Shown: one piece after another, positions 58,810 through 64,000 of the stretch
How positions within the stretch are numbered: the stretch's first letter is position 1
Layout: every line of letters begins with the position of its first letter
Assembly (NCBI RefSeq): GCF_001613505.1
Contig: NZ_BDCM01000026.1
Coordinates: 61,635 to 125,634, forward strand
Direction of reading: 5' to 3'
DNA: 64,000 nt
DNA from: Nocardia mikamii NBRC 108933
GTDB taxonomy: Bacteria; Actinomycetota; Actinomycetes; Mycobacteriales; Mycobacteriaceae
Notes under the pieces: generated by a model
Seen by the model: the letters and a program-made list of their open reading frames with translations, nothing else
What the model was told of the DNA's origin: nothing
The model's database searches: none
Translations under genes and position numbers: made by a program

Positions 58810-59610
58810 TCACGGTTTGCGCGCCACCGCACCGTAGCCCGACACCGGCACGGTCGGCGCCGGTTCGCCGGCCGGTCGGCGCCAGCGAGTCAGTGGGACG
58901 AAGCCGGGTTCGAGCAACTCCAGCCCCGTGAAGATGGAGCGCAGCTCGCAATGGTCACGCGGGAAATACGGTACGGCCGTGACGTTTTCGTACGTTGCGC
59001 ACATCCGGACGAAATCGGCGCTGTCGGTGGTGCCGTCCCAATAGGCGAGGTAGCTGCCCCGGCAGACCCGCGCCATCGAATCCGCGACGACGCCGCGGAG
59101 TTCGCCGATGCGCTCGCAGTGTCCCAACACGCCCATGAACATGACCGCGACCGGCTCGTCGAGATCGAGAATGTCTGCGGCACGGGCGAACAGCAGATCC
59201 GGTTCGCGTAGATCCGCGTCCAGATAGACGGCCCGCGGGTCGGTCAGCAGCGTCCGGCCGTGCGTCAGCACCAGGGGATCGTTGTCCACATAGACGACCC
59301 GCGCCGCCGGATTGCGACCGCACGCGATCTCGTGGGTGTTGTCGGTGGCGAGCAGTCCGGCGCCGATGTCGAGGAATTGCCTGACCCCGAGGTCGCCGGC
59401 CAGATGGCCGACCGCGCGCCGGAGAAAGCGGCGGCTCTCGGCCGCCAGGGCGGTGATACCGGGATCGAGTTCCACTGCCGCGCTTCCTACCCGGCGGTCG
59501 ACCTCGTAATTCTGCCGTCCCCCCATCCAGTAGTTCCAGATCCGCGCGGTATGCGGGATATCGGTCCGAATCTCACGCTGACGGCTCGGCTGCTGCTGTC
59601 TTGGCGGCAC
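58810..59610 (-). CDS. SAM-dependent methyltransferase, DUF574 family (copy 2)
   Basis: 266 residues. EIRTDIPHTARIWNYWMGGR, NYEVDRRVG, QFLDIGAGL (SAM loop), VVYVDNDPLV and the terminal AVARKP match the family and copy 1 at 14644. The GTG at 59610 has a strong GGAGGG site 4 bp upstream. It is divergent from the DUF397-XRE genes across 420 bp that contain site B, so one operator could serve both sides. The substrate is unknown. Confidence 0.88.
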   Translation of the reverse strand: MPPRQQQPSRQREIRTDIPHTARIWNYWMGGRQNYEVDRRVGSAAVELDPGITALAAESRRFLRRAVGHLAGDLGVRQFLDIGAGLLATDNTHEIACGRNPAARVVYVDNDPLVLTHGRTLLTDPRAVYLDADLREPDLLFARAADILDLDEPVAVMFMGVLGHCERIGELRGVVADSMARVCRGSYLAYWDGTTDSADFVRMCATYENVTAVPYFPRDHCELRSIFTGLELLEPGFVPLTRWRRPAGEPAPTVPVSGYGAVARKP

Positions 59611-60030
59611 CGATTCCCTCCTGCTCCCGGTTCTGACGCTCGAGTCCCGTCCGGCGGTTGCCGATGGCGGGTCGGCGAGACGGTAACCGAAACGTTCGCA
59701 TCCGGTGGGCCGATCCGCGCGGAACGTGCCATTCGCCCCGGTCGGGGCCGGAAACCGACCGGTCGGACACCGTTTTCGGGCGTTCGGAGGGCGGTTCGAA
59801 AGATGACGAGTCAATGGAAAAGGCCTTGTCGCCCTTGGTTTTTTGCGATTTTCCGCAGGGCTCGATCCGAGCCAACCCCCGTGCTATCGTTCAAAGCGTC
59901 GGTTTCAAATGCAAGTACATTTGCTCGAACATATGCAAGAGCTGAAGATAGGCATCAGCTCGTTCAATCCGGATCGCCGAGTGTGGGCCTCTGCTGCCGA
60001 GCTCGGCCACCACGAACCCTGGAGACAGTC
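59611..60030. other. Divergent regulatory region, about 420 bp
   Basis: No supported gene. It separates the DUF574 methyltransferase (left, minus) from the DUF397-XRE pair (right, plus). Its right half is AT-richer and holds shared palindrome B at 59909-59925. Candidate -35 elements face both ways at that site. Confidence 0.5.
59909..59925. promoter_or_regulatory. Shared palindrome, site B
   Basis: ATGCAAGTACATTTGCT differs from site A at two of 17 positions. It lies 105 bp before the DUF397 ATG. A weak plus-strand promoter follows it (TTGCTC 59921-59926, 17 bp, GAAGAT). On the minus strand TTGCAT (59909-59914) could serve the methyltransferase. Confidence 0.6.
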
Positions 60031-60261
60031 ATGACCGATTCCACTGCCACCACAGCCGGCCGCCTGTCCGAAGCCGCGTGGCGCAAGAGCACGTTCAGCA
60101 ATCCGAGCGGGAACTGTGTCGAATTGGCCGATTTGTCCAATGGCCTGGTTGCCGTGCGCAACTCGCGTGACCCCGAGGGTGCGGTGCTCGTCTATACCCG
60201 CCCCGAGATCGATGCGTTCCTGCGCGGTGCGAAGAGTGGAGAGTTCGACGATCTGGCCTGA
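60031..60261 (+). CDS. DUF397 small protein (pair 2)
   Basis: 76 residues: AAWRKSTFSNPSGNCVELAD, VAVRNSRDPEGAVLVYTRPE and IDAFLRGAKSGEFDDLA. The ATG has a GGAGA site. It lies 127 bp upstream of the XRE gene, the reverse of the order in pair 1. By analogy with Streptomyces, it probably modulates that regulator. Confidence 0.9.
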   Translation: MTDSTATTAGRLSEAAWRKSTFSNPSGNCVELADLSNGLVAVRNSRDPEGAVLVYTRPEIDAFLRGAKSGEFDDLA

Positions 60262-60388
60262 TCGGCGGTAGCATGGCAGTCGGCGCGGTGTCGGTACGCG
60301 ACGAGGCAGAGATTCCTGATGTTCGACCAGCTGCTCTCGATGGTTGTACCCTCATTGCCGGTGATCGTCGAGCATCGGAGTAGACCTC

Positions 60389-61288
60389 ATGATGGCAGAG
60401 CCCGTCCGGATCGGCCGTGTGGATTCGCTTGTGGCCGAACGCGGCCCGACAGCGCTTCGGATCGCGGTCGGCGGACAGCTCCGCAAACTGCGGGAAGGCG
60501 CCGGCATCACGCGTGAGGCGGCCGGCGAGCACATTCGTGGTTCACACGCGAAGATCAGCCGACTCGAATTGGGCCGCACCGGTTTCAAGGAACGCGACGT
60601 TCGCGATCTGCTGACGCTCTACGGCGTCGAGAACGCCGAAGAGCGTGAGATGTTCCTGGATCTGGTGAGCCGCGCGAACCAGCCGGGGTGGTGGCACAGC
60701 TACAACGATCTGCTGCCCCAATGGTTCGAGACCTATCTGGGTCTGGAACACGCGTCGAAGTCGATTCGTACCTTCGAAGGTCAGCTCGTTCCCGGTCTGC
60801 TGCAGACCGAGGAGTACACCCGCTCGGTGGTGGCGCTCGGACATGAGAACGCCGAGGCCGCTCGCCGAGTGGAACTGCGCAAGAAGCGCCAGGAAATCCT
60901 GGACCGCCCCGGAGCGCCGACGCTGTGGGCCGTCCTCGACGAAGCGGTGCTGCACCGGCCGATCGGCGGTGAGCAGGTGCTGCGCGCCCAGCTCGATCAT
61001 CTGGTCGCGGTCTCGATGAAACCGAACGTGACCATCCAGGTGCTGCCGTACGCGGCCGGCGGTCACGCGGCGGCGGGCAGTTCGTTCACCATGCTGCGCT
61101 TCGCCGAACCCGAACTGCCCGACATCGTGTATCTCGAACAGCTGACCAGCGCACTGTATCTGGATCGTCAGCAGGATCTGGAGCTCTACCGCCAGGTCAT
61201 GGATCGGCTCAGTGTGCAGGCCGAACCGCCGGAGCGGTCGCGAGAGATGATGAAGAAGGCCGCGGACGACCTGAGCGACCCGGCCTAG
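60389..61288 (+). CDS. XRE regulator with DUF5753 domain (Scr1 family, pair 2)
   Basis: 299 residues. The helix-turn-helix includes LRKLREGAGITREAAGEHIR and SHAKISRLELGRTGFKERDV. The DUF5753 part has FEGQLVPGLLQTEEYTR, LWAVLDEAVLHRPIGG, VTIQVLPYAAGGHAA and VYLEQLTSALYLD. The start may be ATG 60389 or 60392. It is the best candidate for the protein that binds the three shared palindromes around it. A strong hairpin follows. Confidence 0.9.
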   Translation: MMAEPVRIGRVDSLVAERGPTALRIAVGGQLRKLREGAGITREAAGEHIRGSHAKISRLELGRTGFKERDVRDLLTLYGVENAEEREMFLDLVSRANQPGWWHSYNDLLPQWFETYLGLEHASKSIRTFEGQLVPGLLQTEEYTRSVVALGHENAEAARRVELRKKRQEILDRPGAPTLWAVLDEAVLHRPIGGEQVLRAQLDHLVAVSMKPNVTIQVLPYAAGGHAAAGSSFTMLRFAEPELPDIVYLEQLTSALYLDRQQDLELYRQVMDRLSVQAEPPERSREMMKKAADDLSDPA

Positions 61289-61341
61289 GCACCGGCCCGG
61301 GTGATTCGGGTCCCTGAAGACAGTAGTAGCCGCAAGACAGC

Positions 61342-61373
61342 AGTAGCCGCCGACCCGAAGGTCGGCGGCTACT
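61342..61373. terminator. Strong bidirectional hairpin terminator
   Basis: A 14-bp perfect stem (AGTAGCCGCCGACC with GGTCGGCGGCTACT) and a CGAA tetraloop between the convergent XRE and small orphan genes. Confidence 0.8.
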
Positions 61374-61387
61374 ACTTCCGTCCCGAT

Positions 61388-61666
61388 CTATTGTTTGATG
61401 AAGCTGGATGCGATGCGCCAGAAAGCTTCCGGTTGCATCGCGTCGAAATCCCAATCGTTCACCAGCGCGTGTGCGGTGGTGACGATGCGATCGATATCGA
61501 AATCATCGCGTGTGGCCGCGCCGGTGGACTCGACCGCACTGATGACGAAAGATGTTGCGGTTTCCCGCGAATAGATGTGATGCCCGGTCCGGTTCCTGTC
61601 CATCACTCCGAGCCGACCGAGACCCATTGGCTGGTTCATACGAGCGCCCCTGACGCCAGGCCGCAT
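61388..61666 (-). CDS. Small orphan protein (92 residues) under a shared palindromic promoter
   Basis: I do not recognise this protein. The C-terminal part reads FDIDRIVTTAHALVNDWDFD and AMQPEAFWRIASSFIKQ, mixed helical and acidic; the N-terminus is basic. ATG 61666 has AAGGA 4 bp upstream; ATG 61639 (MNQPMGLGR) is an alternative. The promoter TTGCAT-18-TAGACT lies about 70 bp upstream with its -35 in shared palindrome C. It is convergent with the XRE gene. Confidence 0.58.
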   Translation of the reverse strand: MRPGVRGARMNQPMGLGRLGVMDRNRTGHHIYSRETATSFVISAVESTGAATRDDFDIDRIVTTAHALVNDWDFDAMQPEAFWRIASSFIKQ

Positions 61667-62211
61667 GATTTCCTTCGGCGAAAATTGGCTTCCGGTTCAC
61701 CCTGCGGCTCACGGGTAGTCCCCTGCATTGCCTTGCAAGCTCGAGTCTAGGGTGGCCGCGAGATCATATGCAAGCACATCTGCAACATCGAATCCCCGGT
61801 CAGCGTATGATTTTCGGCTGCTGACGGGTTGCTGTGGACCGCCGCCGGAGCCCTTTCCCTGGGCGGGAATCCGGCGCCGATTCCGATAGCGGGGGAGATA
61901 TACCGACCGGCACGCCGGCCCGGACGGGTGGGTGACTTGCTGCACTGTTTCCACACGGACCGGACGGCTGGTTCTCTCGCCGAAAAAATGTGGTATTACC
62001 GCCGGAAATCGACACGCCTACCATGATCGAACACGCTGCCGAGCGTGTCGCACGGGTCCCACGCAGCGGCCCCGGCGTGGAACCGGTTCTCGTCGCCGTG
62101 CTATATCTGCCTGGACCAGCAAGATCAGTCGCCGACGGCGAACGCGCGCTGTCGCCGACGGCGGCCGGTGCGGTACTCGCGGGCGGCGACCCGAGGAGAC
62201 AGGCGCGCGCA
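61667..62211. other. Intergenic region, about 545 bp
   Basis: Between the small orphan gene (minus) and the thioesterase (plus). Holds palindrome C with its promoter on the left. On the right the thioesterase frame stays open back to 61990 (ATG 62023 possible), but this part lacks family similarity I can recognise and is treated as non-coding. Confidence 0.45.
61768..61784 (-). promoter_or_regulatory. Shared palindrome, site C
   Basis: ATGCAAGCACATCTGCA (plus strand) differs from site A at one position. Minus-strand TTGCAT (61768-61773), an 18-bp spacer and TAGACT (61744-61749) form a promoter with the same geometry as at site A. Confidence 0.65.
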
Positions 62212-63054
62212 GTGGACACCTCGCACGGATATTTCGCGGTGGACGGCCGGGGCTTCACCCCGAACCGGATGGCGGCCAGTCAATGGTCGGCCGATCAGGT
62301 GGTCGGGCCGGCGCTGTGCGGGCTGCTGGCGCGCGCTCTCGACAACGAGCACGCCACCGACGGGTTCGTGCCGGTGCGACTCACCGTGGACCTGTTCAAA
62401 CCGGCGCGCATGCACGAACTGTCGGTCTCCACGACCCGCGTGCGCAACGGTAAGCGCATCCGGCTCGCCGACGCGGTCGTCACCCAGGACGGCGAACCCG
62501 CGGCACGCGCCTCGGTGGTCTTCCTGCAGCCGTCCGAGCAACCGCCGGGCGAAATCTGGACCCGCGACCGGCAGCCGGTGCCGCCGTCACTCGACGTGGC
62601 GCCGCCCTCCGATCTGCCGACCGCGCCGCTGTGGCACAGCGACGATTCCGCACACTGGTCGCGGATGCCCTCGGAACACGAGAACGGCAGCCGCAAACGC
62701 AGCTGGCAGCATCCGGTGAACGTGGTCGACGGGGAGCGGCCCTCGCCGTTCGTGGTTGCCGCGATGGCCGCCGAGCAGACCAGTATGGTGACCAACTGGT
62801 CCAGTGCGGGAGTGGGTTTCATCAACACCGATCTGACGCTGGCCCTGGTGCGGATGCCCGAGGGGGCCGACATCGGACTCGAGGCCGATAATCACTTGAG
62901 CCGCAACGGAATCGCCGCCGGCACCGCGACCCTGTTCGATCGGCACGGCGCCTTCGGCAGCGCGATGATCACCGCGGTCTCCAATGCCGCGCGCCAGATC
63001 ACCGCGAGTCACCTCGACGATGTGATCGCCTCGGCCAACGGCGCCCGACGCTAG
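62212..63054 (+). CDS. Acyl-CoA thioesterase-like protein (double hotdog, 4HBT_3)
   Basis: 280 residues from GTG 62212, after a somewhat distant GAGGAGA. The first hotdog contains FTPNRMAASQWSADQVVGPA, LLARALDNEHATDGFVPVR, LTVDLFKPARMHELSVSTT and VRNGKRIRLADAVVTQDGE. The second half repeats the fold (AAMAAEQTSMVTNWSSAGVG). TesB-like enzymes hydrolyse acyl-CoA in lipid breakdown. It is convergent with the phosphotransferase gene. In-frame starts at 61990 and 62023 are possible but unsupported. Confidence 0.8.
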   Translation: MDTSHGYFAVDGRGFTPNRMAASQWSADQVVGPALCGLLARALDNEHATDGFVPVRLTVDLFKPARMHELSVSTTRVRNGKRIRLADAVVTQDGEPAARASVVFLQPSEQPPGEIWTRDRQPVPPSLDVAPPSDLPTAPLWHSDDSAHWSRMPSEHENGSRKRSWQHPVNVVDGERPSPFVVAAMAAEQTSMVTNWSSAGVGFINTDLTLALVRMPEGADIGLEADNHLSRNGIAAGTATLFDRHGAFGSAMITAVSNAARQITASHLDDVIASANGARR

Positions 63055-63072
63055 TCCGGCTGCCCGTGTCGC

Positions 63073-63897
63073 TCACCCGAGGCGGTGGGCGGCCCACCGG
63101 CGGGCGGCGTCGCGCAAACCGTGGGTCCACACATTGGGGCTGCGGTTGGCCGTGGCGGTCCATTCCGCGGCCAGTGCGGTGGAGAAGATGCGCAGATCGC
63201 GCTCGGATGCGGAGTGCCAGGCCGGAACCTGCGCCGCCCACCACTCGGCGACGGCCGGATCGTGACCGGCGAAGATGAGCCACACGATCCAGCATCCGGG
63301 GTCGATCCACGCCGCACCCCGGGTCGCCCACGGCCAGTCCACCAGCCGGGCCCGGTCGTGGTCGATGATGACGTTGCTGTAGTTCCAGTCGGTGTGCAGC
63401 AGGGCGTCACCGGCGAACACCGCGATGTCGGCGTCGTCGTCGAGATAGGCGCCCCAGCGGACCTCGGCGTCCTTGAGTTCCACCTCGGCGGGCGGGTGCA
63501 GCCGGCTCAGCGCGGACATCGCGGCCGCGGTGGCGGCGAGGTCGGAGTCGACGCGATAGTCCGCGAAATGTCCTGCGATGAACTCGAATCCGAGCAGATC
63601 CCATCCGCCGGCCGCGATCTGCCACCGTAACCGCGGCCCCACCGGGGTCACGTGACGGGCCAGGGCGGCCTCGCGATGCTGGGTCCACACCTCCGGATCT
63701 CGTTGCGGCACACCCTTGATGAAGGTCCGGCCATCGGCCGTCTCGATCACCGTCGCGAGTTGACTGCTGAATCCGGCGATCACCGAATCGGCCCGCGCGA
63801 CCCGGCCCGTCACCGCTTCGACCGCTGCCCGGGTCGCCGCGGGCAGTTGTTCCCAGTTGCGCCGGCGCGAGGAGGTCTGCGCCCGATCGACTGTCAC
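63073..63897 (-). CDS. Aminoglycoside phosphotransferase (APH)-family protein
   Basis: 274 residues with a kinase-like fold. RTFIKGVPQRDPEVW is the ATP-lysine strand, LLHTDWNYSNVIID the catalytic loop (HxDxxxxN) and ARLVDWPWATRGAAWIDPG the metal-aspartate region. The family phosphorylates aminoglycosides, choline, homoserine and other small molecules, so resistance is not implied. The GTG at 63897 is chosen because the fold begins soon after; upstream in-frame starts up to 63978 exist. Confidence 0.85.
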   Translation of the reverse strand: MTVDRAQTSSRRRNWEQLPAATRAAVEAVTGRVARADSVIAGFSSQLATVIETADGRTFIKGVPQRDPEVWTQHREAALARHVTPVGPRLRWQIAAGGWDLLGFEFIAGHFADYRVDSDLAATAAAMSALSRLHPPAEVELKDAEVRWGAYLDDDADIAVFAGDALLHTDWNYSNVIIDHDRARLVDWPWATRGAAWIDPGCWIVWLIFAGHDPAVAEWWAAQVPAWHSASERDLRIFSTALAAEWTATANRSPNVWTHGLRDAARRWAAHRLG

Positions 63898-64000
63898 CCT
63901 CGAAGAATTACCCCCGATGCCCTGCGCTGGCAAGGGAACTCGGTCATTCCACAGCCGCTTTCGGCGGCGTTCTTTCACCTGTGTTTTCAGGTGCCGTTTT

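Noticed and set aside
58955..59323. Short frames opposite the second DUF574 methyltransferase
   Set aside because: Antisense frames with no ribosome site and no family similarity.
59921..59940. SOS-like TCGAAC near shared palindrome B
   Set aside because: The second half-site GTTCGA is absent.
61990..62211. N-terminal extension of the thioesterase
   Set aside because: No family similarity in this part and the first hotdog begins after GTG 62212.

Overview
The window comes from a high-GC, mycolic-acid-containing actinomycete. A Nocardia-like organism is the best guess. The reasons are: GC-rich codon use with many GTG starts; three secreted Ag85/mycolyltransferase-like esterases; a PapA1-type condensation acyltransferase; a GpgS-like glycosyltransferase; an Eis acetyltransferase; two XRE(DUF5753)-DUF397 pairs; two DUF574 methyltransferases; and many TetR/MarR regulators each paired with an exporter or enzyme. 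No rRNA, tRNA, CRISPR array or insertion sequence was seen.

Layout. 1-2417: 3' part of a NitT/TauT-type ABC importer operon whose genes overlap by 4 bases. 2439-5112: Eis, a truncated DUF222 gene behind a perfect SOS box, and an LLM oxidoreductase. 5187-7084: a MarR regulator divergent from a three-gene operon (monooxygenase-like, DUF4267, DUF2871) with a palindrome against the start codon. 7210-10240: DUF4870, the first XRE-DUF397 pair, and a divergent run of three small unknown genes, two of them recombinase-fold-like. 10362-15441: SDR, TetR/MFS pair, Gfo/Idh oxidoreductase, DUF574 methyltransferase. 15933-21007: Baeyer-Villiger-type monooxygenase, DHFR-like reductase, PucR-type regulator, AI-2E permease. 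21083-23457: a divergent pair of mycolyltransferase-like genes sharing a 141-bp identical tract. 23471-33193: small enzymes and regulators, ending with a BlaI/BlaR-like pair. 33301-35903: two secreted proteins of unknown function.

35975-44463 is an envelope-lipid neighbourhood: IclR regulator, third mycolyltransferase-like esterase, PapA-like acyltransferase, GT-C glycosyltransferase, GpgS-like glycosyltransferase and a membrane acyltransferase fused to an SGNH domain. 44610-50654 holds a GH3 glycosidase and a Tat-exported neutral ceramidase between two TetR genes, possibly a glycosphingolipid degradation unit. 50755-57826 holds hydrolase, DoxX with an 11-residue repeat tail, USP, MarR/MFS, amino acid permease, lipoprotein and TetR genes.

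58403-61666 is the most unusual part: a DUF574 methyltransferase, a DUF397 protein, a Scr1-type XRE regulator and two small orphan proteins. Three copies of one 17-bp imperfect palindrome lie in the upstream regions. Two of them have the same promoter geometry, which suggests a compact, possibly undescribed regulon. The window ends with a thioesterase and a phosphotransferase.
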